This document shows, piece by piece, positions 37,582 to 45,941 of a stretch of 64,000 bases of DNA. The DNA is taken from positions 124,001 through 188,000 of the forward strand of contig NZ_BMYR01000006.1 in NCBI RefSeq assembly GCF_014652375.1, in the 5' to 3' direction. How positions within the stretch are numbered: position 1 is the stretch's first letter; every line of letters begins with the position of its first letter. The position numbers were made by a program, and so were the translations under genes. Under the pieces are notes generated by a model that ran no database searches, had not been told where the DNA came from, and saw only the letters and a program-made list of their open reading frames with translations. Source of the DNA: Alishewanella tabrizica (GTDB lineage: Bacteria; Pseudomonadota; Gammaproteobacteria; Enterobacterales; Alteromonadaceae).

Positions 37582-39129
37582 TTAGAGCACACTCATTGCC
37601 ACCGAGTCTGGTGATTGTGACTGTGTATTTGTCGGTACCGAAAGAGTTTCAGGTGCTGCTTGCTCCATTAAATAAGCATTAAGTTTAGCCACTTCAGTTG
37701 GTGTGGTGGTTAAGCCAAGTTTGGTTCTGCGCCATAAAATATCCTCAGCGGTGGTTGCCCATTCTTCCGCACGTAAATAATCCACTTCGGCTTGCCATAA
37801 ATCAGCTGAAAAGGCGATACCTAAGTCGCTTAATTGGGTTTTATGCTGTAAAAAGCGATGGCTTAAGTTGCCATAGGTGCGGGCAAAGCGCTCACACAGT
37901 GCCACGGTTAGCCAAGGATAACAATGTTGTAACTGAGTGCTCAGTTGCGCGATAGTATCAAAATCCCCACCGGGTAGACATTGGCTGGCGGTCCAGCGAG
38001 GCCCAAGAGTGGCAAAGTAAGGCTGTAACTTATCTACAGCCGCTTCTGCCAGTTTTCGATAAGTGGTAATTTTGCCGCCAAATACAGACACCAAAGGTAA
38101 GCTATTCTGCTCAGCAGACACTTCAAGTTTGTAATCACGTGTAACGCTTTGCGCTGAATCAGACTCGTCGTCTAATAAAGGCCGCACGCCTGAATAACTG
38201 TGCACCACATCAGCCGCTGTGATTTTGTGTTTAAAGTACTGATTAGCAATCGCCAACAGGTAGGTGGTTTCCTCTTCACTAATGGCTACGGCACGAGGAT
38301 CGCCCGTGTACTCTACGTCTGTAGTGCCTATGAGAGAGAATTTCTCCTCGTAAGGGATCACAAACACAATACGTTTATCCGCGTTTTGTAAAATGTAAGC
38401 ATGGGGGTGTTCATGCAAGCGTGGCACAACGATATGGCTGCCTTTAACTAGCCGAATATGCTGTGGACTGTTCTCGGTAAAAGTCTCATCAAATAATTGG
38501 CTTACCCAAGGACCAGCAGCATTCACAATGGCTTTGCTTTGCACCGTAAAATGTTGACCACTGCGTTCGTTGCGAAGTGTAACGAGCCAATGCGTGTCTT
38601 GCCGAGTCGCTTTAATACAGCGGGTGTGAGTATATATTTGCGCGCCGCGCGTTTTAGCGGCCATGGCATTTAGTACCACGAGGCGCGAATCGTCTACCCA
38701 ACCGTCGGCATATTCAAAACCTACTTTAATCGCCGCCTCCAGCGGGCTGTCTGCACCAAAGATTATTTTGCGTGAACCATGAAGTTTTTCGCGTTTGGCT
38801 AAATGATCATATAAAAATAACCCAAGGCGGATCATCCACACCGGTCGTAAATGGGCTTGGTGTGGCAATCTAAAGGTTAATGGCCACATAATGTGTGGTG
38901 CATTTTTGAGTAAGACTTCGCGCTCAGCCAAGGCCTCGCGTACTAATCTAAACTCGTAATGCTCTAAATACCGCAAGCCACCATGGATCAGTTTACTGCT
39001 ATTGGAGGACGTTGCAGCAGCCAAATCCGTTTGTTCACATAGCAAAACGCTTAAACCGCGCCCAGCGGCATCATTTGCAATACCGGTGCCATTTACGCCA
39101 CCACCAATTACCACCAAATCAACCTGCAT
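37582..39129 (-). CDS. glpD: Aerobic glycerol-3-phosphate dehydrogenase
   Basis: 515 residues, FAD-dependent and membrane-associated. The FAD fold is VDLVVIGGGVNGTGIANDAA. The family signature SSNSSKLIHGGLRYLE follows, then VKGSHIVVP, IGTTDVEYTGDP and SGVRPLL, and a C-terminal GlpD cap domain (about 380-500). It oxidises glycerol-3-phosphate to dihydroxyacetone phosphate and reduces quinone. GGAG eight bases before the ATG at 39129 decides the start; the GTG at 39138 is less likely. The upstream 105 bases separate it from glpK and hold an AT-rich operator-like motif, so it may have its own promoter. Confidence 0.95.
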   Translation of the reverse strand: MQVDLVVIGGGVNGTGIANDAAGRGLSVLLCEQTDLAAATSSNSSKLIHGGLRYLEHYEFRLVREALAEREVLLKNAPHIMWPLTFRLPHQAHLRPVWMIRLGLFLYDHLAKREKLHGSRKIIFGADSPLEAAIKVGFEYADGWVDDSRLVVLNAMAAKTRGAQIYTHTRCIKATRQDTHWLVTLRNERSGQHFTVQSKAIVNAAGPWVSQLFDETFTENSPQHIRLVKGSHIVVPRLHEHPHAYILQNADKRIVFVIPYEEKFSLIGTTDVEYTGDPRAVAISEEETTYLLAIANQYFKHKITAADVVHSYSGVRPLLDDESDSAQSVTRDYKLEVSAEQNSLPLVSVFGGKITTYRKLAEAAVDKLQPYFATLGPRWTASQCLPGGDFDTIAQLSTQLQHCYPWLTVALCERFARTYGNLSHRFLQHKTQLSDLGIAFSADLWQAEVDYLRAEEWATTAEDILWRRTKLGLTTTPTEVAKLNAYLMEQAAPETLSVPTNTQSQSPDSVAMSVL

Positions 39130-39151
39130 TGCTCCCACTCCGGCTTGCTAA

Positions 39152-39175
39152 TTATCATACAAATAGTATATATGA
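39152..39175. promoter_or_regulatory. AT-rich operator-like motif upstream of glpD
   Basis: TTATCATACAAATAGTATATATG. The AAATAGTAT...ATG core is shared with the site upstream of galT (15 of 21 aligned positions identical) and its ATAGTATATAT with the GH42/GH36 site. Regulation of glycerol genes by the galactoside regulator is inferred from this. Confidence 0.4.
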
Positions 39176-39234
39176 GATTGTTGATGATGTGGATCAGTTT
39201 TTCCAGCTTAAGCCTTAATGCTGATGCGCTATCA

Positions 39235-40713
39235 TCATAAACGCACTTGGGCGACAGCGTGTTGCCATTTAGCATACAAACAATTACGGGCTGCGGCATC
39301 CAGCTTGGGTTCAAAGCGTCTTTCACACACCCATAGTTTGGCTAATTCCTCGGTAGAGGCAAACACGCCACACTGTAAACCGGCTAAATAGGCGGCACCC
39401 AGCGCAGTGGTTTCGGTAATTTGTGGGCGCTCTACCACGGCACCTAAAATATCCGCCAAAAAGCTGAGTACCCAATTGTTTTTGACCATGCCACCATCAA
39501 CCCGCAGTACCGTTGGCCGTAAACCATCTTTTTCCATGGCTTTTTGCAAATCTTTAGTTTGATAACCCACCGATTGCAACGCAGCGGCTACAATGGTGTC
39601 GATACCTGAATCTCGGGTAAGCCCTAAAATGGCACCGCGCGCATTGGGATCCCAGTAAGGCGCGCCTAAGCCCGTAAACGACGGTACCAGAAAGACGCCA
39701 TGATCTAGGGGCACATGCTTTACCATCTCTTCACTTTCGCCGGCATGGCGTAGCAGTTTTAAGCCTTCTACAATCCATTGCATAGTTGCGCCCGCCATAA
39801 AAATACTGCCTTCAATGGCATAGGTTGGTTTGCCGTTTAAACGGTAAGCGACGGTAGTGAGCAAGCGATTATTGGATTTAAGCGGCTTATCGCCGGTGTT
39901 AAGCATTAAAAAGCAGCCCGTACCATAGGTGCTCTTTGCCATACCTTGCTGAAAACAGGCATGGCCCACTAAGGCCGCTTGCTGATCGCCTGCCATACCG
40001 CCTATAGCTACTTCGCCACCAAAAATCGATGCGGTGGTGATGCCAAAAGGGGCTGAGCTATCTAGCACCTCAGGTAGCATCGACGCGGGAATGTCAAACA
40101 GCGCCAGTAAGTCACTGTCCCATTGCTGGGTATGAATATTAAAGAGCATAGTGCGCGAGGCGTTAGTGGCATCGGTGCGGTGTACCTTTCCGGCCGTTAA
40201 TTGCCACAGCAGATAACAATCGACGGTACCAAAGGCCAGCTCGCCACGCTCGGCTTTAGCCCGGGCGTCTGGCACATTATCTAAAATCCAGCGGATTTTG
40301 GTGGCTGAGAAATATGGATCCAGTAATAAACCGGTTTTATCCGCAATCAGTGTACTCACCTCGGCGCTCAGTAGCGCTTCGCAGAATGCGGTGGTACGGC
40401 GATCTTGCCAGACAATAGCATTATAAAGTGGTGTACCGGTCGCTCTGTCCCACACTAGCGTGGTTTCACGCTGATTGGTGATACCAATTGACAGGATCTG
40501 TTCATATTGAATCTGCTGTTTTTCTATCAGTTTTTTACAGCAGCGCAAGACGGTTTGCAGTAAATCGTTAGGATCGTGCTCTACCCAGCCATTTTGCGGG
40601 TAGTGCTGCGAGAAGGTTTCACTCTCGGCGGCAATCAGCTTGCCTTGGGTATCAAACAGCACAGCGCGTGAGCTGGTAGTGCCCTGATCAAGCGAAAGTA
40701 AATAATGCGTCAT
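39235..40713 (-). CDS. glpK: Glycerol kinase
   Basis: 492 residues, FGGY family, near the usual 500. [16 protein letters not shown] (N-terminal phosphate loop), [55 protein letters not shown] and [11 protein letters not shown] are all standard GlpK segments. It phosphorylates cytosolic glycerol with ATP. AAGG seven to eight bases before the ATG at 40713 decides the start. No glycerol facilitator (glpF) or glpR accompanies it, unlike the usual glp operon. This suggests the glycerol arises inside the cell from galactosyl-glycerol cleavage (inferred). Confidence 0.96.
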   Translation of the reverse strand: MTHYLLSLDQGTTSSRAVLFDTQGKLIAAESETFSQHYPQNGWVEHDPNDLLQTVLRCCKKLIEKQQIQYEQILSIGITNQRETTLVWDRATGTPLYNAIVWQDRRTTAFCEALLSAEVSTLIADKTGLLLDPYFSATKIRWILDNVPDARAKAERGELAFGTVDCYLLWQLTAGKVHRTDATNASRTMLFNIHTQQWDSDLLALFDIPASMLPEVLDSSAPFGITTASIFGGEVAIGGMAGDQQAALVGHACFQQGMAKSTYGTGCFLMLNTGDKPLKSNNRLLTTVAYRLNGKPTYAIEGSIFMAGATMQWIVEGLKLLRHAGESEEMVKHVPLDHGVFLVPSFTGLGAPYWDPNARGAILGLTRDSGIDTIVAAALQSVGYQTKDLQKAMEKDGLRPTVLRVDGGMVKNNWVLSFLADILGAVVERPQITETTALGAAYLAGLQCGVFASTEELAKLWVCERRFEPKLDAAARNCLYAKWQHAVAQVRL

Positions 40714-40733
40714 GGTCTTACCTTGTCTATTTA

Positions 40734-40746
40734 TCATATTATATGA
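40734..40746. promoter_or_regulatory. Palindromic operator-like site upstream of glpK
   Basis: TCATATTATATGA, a perfect six-base inverted repeat around a central T, 21 bases before the glpK start codon. It shares TCATAT/ATATGA half-sites with the motifs at 32606 and 35650. The position could block transcription or translation initiation of glpK. Confidence 0.45.
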
Positions 40747-41024
40747 CTAGATTGCCGCGTCTTGGGCGTTTTGGCAACCCTATTTTGTGCTTATTGCAAC
40801 GGTTTGCTTGCGTGATGCACACCCTAAATGGCCCATGTTGTTTATTGTATGTGATATCAATCTGCATAGAGCCTATCCGCACAGTATGTTCGTCACATAA
40901 CAGGCGATGCTGGAAAACAACCGTCCTAAATAAAGCGTCTACATTGAAAAACTGTTAGCATAGGTGAAAATAGCAAATGCGACGCATTTTCTTTGTCGTA
41001 GTACAACACACAACGCCACAGCAC

Positions 41025-41063
41025 AATGACAAAAGTAAAGTAATGACAAAAATAATGACAAAA
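41025..41063 (+). repeat. Three direct repeats of AATGACAAAA
   Basis: Identical ten-base units at 41025-41034, 41042-41051 and 41054-41063, 23 bases before the lactonase start codon. They may be iterated regulator sites or slipped-strand duplication. The mix of ATG and AAAA creates no sensible reading frame. Confidence 0.7.
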
Positions 41064-41085
41064 ATAACTGCAAAGGTAGAACAGG

Positions 41086-42012
41086 GTGTCTAAGCAAGGT
41101 ACAGCTACACTGCTTAAAGTGATCAATTGCCACAACACCTTAGGTGAAAACGTGTTGTGGCATGAGCTTGAGCAGGCCATATACTGGATTGATATTGAAA
41201 AGGCCGAGATACTGCGCTATCACCCTGAATCTGCCGCGTTATGCCGCTATCCGTTGCCAGAGCGTATTGGTAGTTTTGCTTTTTTAGCGCCCGGTTACAC
41301 GCACGAGTTTGATATTATTGCCGCCTTTGCCTCTGGCTTTGCACTCTTTCAGCTAGCAAGCGGAGCCATTAAATGGTTAGCCAAACCCACACAGATGGCT
41401 GGCTTACGTTTTAATGATGGTCGAACTGATCGCCAAGGCCGTTTTTGGGCGGGCACGATGGTCGAGCATGCCGAGCTTGCCCAGCAGCAGGGCGAATTAT
41501 GGCGGCTTAATGCGGATGCCAGTTTGTATAGTGCAGTGCAAGGTATTGGTATTTCGAATGGCCTTTGTTGGAGCCCCGATGGTAAAACACTTTATCATGC
41601 CGACTCACCAGCACATCGAATTATGCAATACCGCTTTTGCCCAGAGCGTGGCCAGTTAAGTGCCCCCCAATTATTTACTGACACGCCCGAAAATGCCCAT
41701 CCGGATGGTTCGACTGTCGACAGTACGGGGTATGTCTGGAACGCACACTGGGGCGCAGGAAGAGTGGTGCGCTACGCACCAGATGGCACTGAGAACATGG
41801 CCATTACGTTGCCGGTATCGCAGCCTTCAAGTGTGGCATTGGGCGGGCCGAATAAAGATTGGCTGATGGTGACAAGCTCAAATTTGGGTTTAACATCGTT
41901 GCAGCTTTCTAGCCAGCCAGAAGCAGGAGCGTTGTTTATCTATCAATTAGCAGGTATTCAAGGCCTAGATGAAGTATTTTGCCAGCTGCCACAAGGCTGG
42001 CTGGCAAAATAA
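41086..42012 (+). CDS. SMP-30/gluconolactonase family sugar lactonase
   Basis: 308 residues, six-bladed propeller without a signal peptide. Divalent-metal ligands can be read: Glu in LGENVLW, Asn in RFNDGRTDRQGRFWAGTM, Asn in GISNGLCWSPDG and Asp in AHPDGSTVD. It hydrolyses aldonolactones; beside the SDR and dgoK genes the likely substrate is galactono-1,4- or 1,5-lactone. It starts with GTG at 41086 with AAAGG nine bases upstream. It is divergent from glpK and convergent with the esterase gene, so it is transcribed alone. Confidence 0.92.
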   Translation: MSKQGTATLLKVINCHNTLGENVLWHELEQAIYWIDIEKAEILRYHPESAALCRYPLPERIGSFAFLAPGYTHEFDIIAAFASGFALFQLASGAIKWLAKPTQMAGLRFNDGRTDRQGRFWAGTMVEHAELAQQQGELWRLNADASLYSAVQGIGISNGLCWSPDGKTLYHADSPAHRIMQYRFCPERGQLSAPQLFTDTPENAHPDGSTVDSTGYVWNAHWGAGRVVRYAPDGTENMAITLPVSQPSSVALGGPNKDWLMVTSSNLGLTSLQLSSQPEAGALFIYQLAGIQGLDEVFCQLPQGWLAK

Positions 42013-42019
42013 ATAGGTA

Positions 42020-42056
42020 CTCGCGCAGCCTATTTTAATCCGTTTTGCTGCGCGAG
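42020..42056. terminator. Hairpin between convergent lactonase and esterase genes
   Basis: Ten-base arms CTCGCGCAGC / GCTGCGCGAG around a 17-base loop. The loop contains TTTT on the rightward strand and AAAA-rich sequence on the other. It probably ends transcripts from both directions. Confidence 0.6.
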
Positions 42057-42062
42057 ATCCGC

Positions 42063-43361
42063 TTACTTGGATTGCCACGACAACCCCGTGCTAAAGCGTG
42101 CTGGAAAGCCTTTCCAGCCGCTGTCTTTGTAGTCAGCAACGGTAATCGTGGGCGGTAAATCTAGATAGCTACACTGGGTGGAAATGCTTTTAACATGGCA
42201 ATCTAGCATGGCTAGCGCAAAGTGTTTATTGATTTCATTAATGTTTTGTACCGACCAACTGCCTTCATGATAGGTGCCTAAATCCAACTCATTACTCGTG
42301 GCGGCCGTGGGAGCAGGGTGGGGCGCAATATTATGCCGAGCCTGATGGAAAGTCAGTAAGTACTTGGCAGCACTGCCGGTATTATCAAATAACCATTTAA
42401 TACCGTTGTAGCCTGAAATATCGTCTAGATCGCCAGCCAAATACAGCGTGGGTACGCTGATTTTAGCCAATGCCGTTTCTGAAAATAGCTTATGCTGGCC
42501 ACCCCAGGGCGCAATAGCAATGGCCGCTTTCCAACTGGGATCAACGTTTACCTCATTATACTGCCCACCCGCACAGCTATTAAGAAGTTGCTGAATTTGC
42601 GCTTGCGTTGCCGTATCGGTAGTGCCGGTAAACGCGCCTACTGTGGCTGGCGTGAAGTTATAGCAACCACCAATAGTATTAATGGCACCAAAACCGCCCA
42701 TGGAAAAGCCAATTACGGCAGCATGCTCGGTATTAACGTGGCGCTGTAGCGCGCTGTCTTTTTGTTTAAAGTAATTTAATACAAACTGCTGATCGCGTGA
42801 GCGATTTAACAAGGTGCTAAAAAATCCGGCAAAAGGCGCTTTGGTAATATCGACTTCGGCATGGGTGGAATCGGTATGATCAATTGACGCCACCACATAG
42901 CCATGTGATGCCAAATGCTCACCAAGGTAGTACATGATAGTACGATAGCCGGTATAACCATGCGATAACACAACCAATGGATAAGTTGCTGCATCGGTTT
43001 TACCCTCGACCAGTATCGCATCACGCAATGCCTCGCCTTGAATAGCAAAAGGAATACCTGTTCGGGTAACATCACGATAAACTGCAGCCGCCCCCGAATT
43101 ACCTTTTGGTACTGGATACCAGACTTCTAAGCGTAGCGGTCGATCCTGTGATTGCTGTGTCGTTGGATTAAACTGCTGGGGATTAACGACGTCTAAGGTC
43201 GTCACGCCAACAGCGTAAGTGCCTGTTTGCGCCAGTGCGGGGATCATTGATGCTGGACGCGGTTGGTATAAACGTTCGGCTATCACATCGCTGCTAGCCA
43301 CGCTGGCAAATGGTATGGTCGCTATCAACGCTGCTGTGAGTATGGATTGTGGGTATCGCAT
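42063..43361 (-). CDS. Secreted alpha/beta-hydrolase, PAF-acetylhydrolase-like esterase
   Basis: 432 residues with a signal peptide (1-22, VASSD). The hydrolase core has YPLVVLSHGYTGYRTIMYYL, then LASHGYVVASIDHTDS, and the nucleophile elbow GFSMGGFGA. The acid is probably in LYLAGDLDDISG and the catalytic His in QARHNIAPHP. These follow the platelet-activating-factor acetylhydrolase II plan (PF03403), whose members cleave ester-linked acyl groups from phospho- and other lipids. It is third in the galT-galK operon, 20 bases after galK. Such an enzyme could deacylate galactolipids outside the cell, which is inferred. AGGAG precedes tandem ATGs at 43364/43361. Confidence 0.8.
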   Translation of the reverse strand: MRYPQSILTAALIATIPFASVASSDVIAERLYQPRPASMIPALAQTGTYAVGVTTLDVVNPQQFNPTTQQSQDRPLRLEVWYPVPKGNSGAAAVYRDVTRTGIPFAIQGEALRDAILVEGKTDAATYPLVVLSHGYTGYRTIMYYLGEHLASHGYVVASIDHTDSTHAEVDITKAPFAGFFSTLLNRSRDQQFVLNYFKQKDSALQRHVNTEHAAVIGFSMGGFGAINTIGGCYNFTPATVGAFTGTTDTATQAQIQQLLNSCAGGQYNEVNVDPSWKAAIAIAPWGGQHKLFSETALAKISVPTLYLAGDLDDISGYNGIKWLFDNTGSAAKYLLTFHQARHNIAPHPAPTAATSNELDLGTYHEGSWSVQNINEINKHFALAMLDCHVKSISTQCSYLDLPPTITVADYKDSGWKGFPARFSTGLSWQSK

Positions 43362-43384
43362 CATTTTCTCCTAAACGCGTTGTG

Positions 43385-44530
43385 TTAAAAGTAGCTAACA
43401 TTGAGCCCTTGACCTGCTGTACAGACATATAAATCAGCGGTCAAACCAAATTGTTGTTGATACTGAGGCAGTACTTGGGTTTCTAAAGCATGTACTGCTT
43501 CAGGTAAACACAAACATACAATCGCACCACCAAAACCACCGCCAGTCATCCGTGCTGCGCCTTTGTCACCCAAGGCAGTCTGGCTTAACGAGACTAAACC
43601 ATCGGTTGCGGCTACAGTAACCTCATAATCACTATGTAAAGACGCATGAGATTGCGCCATTAACGTTTTTAATGTGGCTAAATCGCCTTGTTGTAAGGCG
43701 GAAACGGCGGACATTACGCGTAAGTTTTCAGAAACAACATGACGGGCACGCTTTCGCTCGGTATCAGTCAACGTAGTAGAATGGGCAATATCCTCTAATG
43801 TCGCCTGCCGTAAAGATGCTACGCCAAGTTTTTTAGCCGCGGCTTCGCAATCGGCACGGCGCTGATTGTATTCACTGTCAACCAGTTTACGTGGATAGTT
43901 CGAATTGATTATGACCACGGCCAGATTTTCTGGCATGGCAACTAATTGCGTGCTGAGATCTTGGCAATCAATCAATAAAGCATGGTGCGCTTGGCCGTTA
44001 GCCGATATTAATTGATCCATAATGCCGCATTGGCAATCCATAAAATCATTTTCGGCTTGTTGTCCAAATACCGCCAATTGGGTCGGGCTGAGGTTAAGCG
44101 TAGCGAGGCTATTAAACATACCGCCTACTGCCAATTCCAGTGCGGCAGACGACGATAAGCCAGCGCCTTGTGGCACATTGCTACTTATCAGCAGATCGGC
44201 ACCGGTTAAGGTATGCCCTGCGCGTTGTAATACAAAGGCGACGGCTCGCACGTAATTGCCCCACTGTGATGGGCCCGCGCTGATGGTGTCATTGACGCTA
44301 AAGCTGTCAGATTCGCCCGGATAGCTTAACGAATGAACATTTACGCGATTATCGTTACGGGCTTTAAATAAAATCTGTGTGCGAAAATTCAGTGCGCAAG
44401 GTAAAACAAAGCCATTATTATAATCAGTATGTTCGCCAATTAAGTTGACTCGCCCTGGTGCCGTTGCTACGCCATCGGCTTGAGTATGATAAATAGCGGT
44501 AAACTGGTTCTGTAACACGGTTAATTCCAT
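43385..44530 (-). CDS. galK: Galactokinase
   Basis: 381 residues, the E. coli GalK length. The galactokinase signature GRVNLIGEHTDYNNGFVLP is at about 27-45. The GHMP ATP loop is VPQGAGLSSSAALELA, the catalytic region DCQCGIMDQL, and the C-terminal motif TGGGFGGAIVCL. It phosphorylates alpha-galactose at C1 for the Leloir pathway. AAGGA seven to eight bases before the ATG at 44530 decides the start. It lies five bases after galT and is followed by the secreted esterase in one operon. Confidence 0.97.
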   Translation of the reverse strand: MELTVLQNQFTAIYHTQADGVATAPGRVNLIGEHTDYNNGFVLPCALNFRTQILFKARNDNRVNVHSLSYPGESDSFSVNDTISAGPSQWGNYVRAVAFVLQRAGHTLTGADLLISSNVPQGAGLSSSAALELAVGGMFNSLATLNLSPTQLAVFGQQAENDFMDCQCGIMDQLISANGQAHHALLIDCQDLSTQLVAMPENLAVVIINSNYPRKLVDSEYNQRRADCEAAAKKLGVASLRQATLEDIAHSTTLTDTERKRARHVVSENLRVMSAVSALQQGDLATLKTLMAQSHASLHSDYEVTVAATDGLVSLSQTALGDKGAARMTGGGFGGAIVCLCLPEAVHALETQVLPQYQQQFGLTADLYVCTAGQGLNVSYF

Positions 44531-44535
44531 CAATC

Positions 44536-45570
44536 TTATCCTTGTTTTTCTTTTTTATAATGCACAGAGCTGGCAGCCTGAAGGATAGTCGCTGCGGTTT
44601 CTGCGGTGAGATCGCGCTGGCTTTCGCCCAGCATTTCGTAACCTACCATGTGTTTTTTTACCGTTGCCGAACGTAGTAACGGTGGATAAAAATGCGCGTG
44701 TAGGCGCCAATAAGGTTGCTCACGATCAGTTGGGGCGCTATGCCAGCCCATCGAATACGGAAAACTGCAATTGAAAATATTGTCGTATTTAATGGTCAAC
44801 ACCTGTAGCGCTTCGGCCAGTGCCTGATTTTGCGCTGGGCTTAATTGACCAAAGTGCTGCACATCGTCTAAGCAAATCAGCAAGGTCTCAAAGGGCCAGG
44901 CTGCCCAAAAAGGTACCACGACTAACCAATGTTGATTAGCAAACACGACTCGGTTTTTCGCCTCTAGCTCGCGGCTGGCGTAATCGGCCAATAAACTGCG
45001 GCCATGCTGGTTAAAGTAAGCTAGCTGGGCCGCATCTTCTGTGGCAATTTCGGTTGATAGATGCTGGTGTGCCCACACCTGACCATGAGGATGCGGCTGC
45101 GAACAGCCCATAATGGCGCCTTTGTTTTCAAAAATCTGAATGCACTTGTACTGGCTGGCCAGTTCAACATACTGCTGCTGCCAAGTCGTTACCACGGCCG
45201 TTAATTCGCCAAGGGTTAATTCGGGTAAGGTTTTATTGTGCTCGGGCGAAAAGCAAATAACCCGGCATTCACCGCTGGTGGTTTCGATAGCAAATAATGG
45301 ATCCTCGGTTGCCGGTACGGTGTCTTGTGCGATTAGGGCGCCAAAATCATTTTTAAACACATGGGTATGCGCATAAGCGGGGTTAACTTCGCCATTTGCC
45401 CGCGTATTACTGGGGCAAAGTGGGCAGCTGGCATCATGCGCGGGCAGGCTATCGTCGGCTACCGCTTCCGTTGCACCAAGCCAGGGGCGATTATTACGAT
45501 GCGGAGAGACCAATATCCACTTGCCGGTAAGCGGATTCTGTCGACGATGCGTAAATTCAAAAGTATCCAT
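44536..45570 (-). CDS. galT: Galactose-1-phosphate uridylyltransferase
   Basis: 344 residues. Zinc cysteines are in CPLCPSNTRANGE, the catalytic HPH triad in MGCSQPHPHGQVW, and the second-domain metal region in RLHAHFYPPLLRS. It exchanges UMP between UDP-glucose and galactose-1-phosphate. It leads the galT-galK-esterase operon. UDP-galactose 4-epimerase (galE) is not in the window. The upstream region carries an AAATAGTAT motif like those before glpD and the galactosidases. Confidence 0.97.
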   Translation of the reverse strand: MDTFEFTHRRQNPLTGKWILVSPHRNNRPWLGATEAVADDSLPAHDASCPLCPSNTRANGEVNPAYAHTHVFKNDFGALIAQDTVPATEDPLFAIETTSGECRVICFSPEHNKTLPELTLGELTAVVTTWQQQYVELASQYKCIQIFENKGAIMGCSQPHPHGQVWAHQHLSTEIATEDAAQLAYFNQHGRSLLADYASRELEAKNRVVFANQHWLVVVPFWAAWPFETLLICLDDVQHFGQLSPAQNQALAEALQVLTIKYDNIFNCSFPYSMGWHSAPTDREQPYWRLHAHFYPPLLRSATVKKHMVGYEMLGESQRDLTAETAATILQAASSVHYKKEKQG

Positions 45571-45941
45571 TATCAGTTTTTCCTAACCGTTTATTGCCAT
45601 GACCCAGTACGTTTTAGCCGGTTCACTCTTTTATAAAGATAATGCTTAGCGACTAATAGACTCTTAAACTAGTAAATTAATCGGAACGAAAATAGCACTA
45701 CAAAAAATCATTTTATATTATAAATAGTATTAATGGTAGCAGCGGTTTTAGTCAATGCTTATAGGTAATTTTTAGTGTCTGGGTTCGCTTGAATTCGCTA
45801 ATATGGCGAGGAGTCTAATGACTGTGTGGTGCAGGTAAATCCGGTTTAGCCAAAATTGACCTATCTGTATGGGCATTAATGGCACGAATATGTAAGAATA
45901 AACAATTAAAACGTTGTAAAAAATTTATAAAGAGTGCGCCA
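45571..45941. other. 371-bp divergent intergenic region upstream of galT
   Basis: AT-rich spacer that must hold the galT promoter and that of the GNAT-fusion gene. Besides the operator-like motif at 45714 I see no gene, RNA or repeat. The in-frame extension of the GNAT gene to 45879 (starting MARICKNKQ) does not look like part of the acetyltransferase and has no ribosome-binding site. Confidence 0.6.
45714..45735. promoter_or_regulatory. AT-rich operator-like motif upstream of galT
   Basis: ATATTATAAATAGTATTAATG (about 45715-45735). It shares the AAATAGTAT core and the trailing ATG with the glpD site. TATTATAAAT could also be a promoter -10 region, so the regulatory reading is tentative. Confidence 0.35.

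Larger units (their letters stand above)
40714..41085. other. 372-bp divergent control region between glpK and the lactonase gene
   Basis: Holds a perfect palindrome near glpK (40734) and three copies of AATGACAAAA at 41025, 41042 and 41054, just before the lactonase start. No gene is supported: the leftward frames here (40926-41180) start with poor contexts and overlap the lactonase antisense. Confidence 0.6.
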
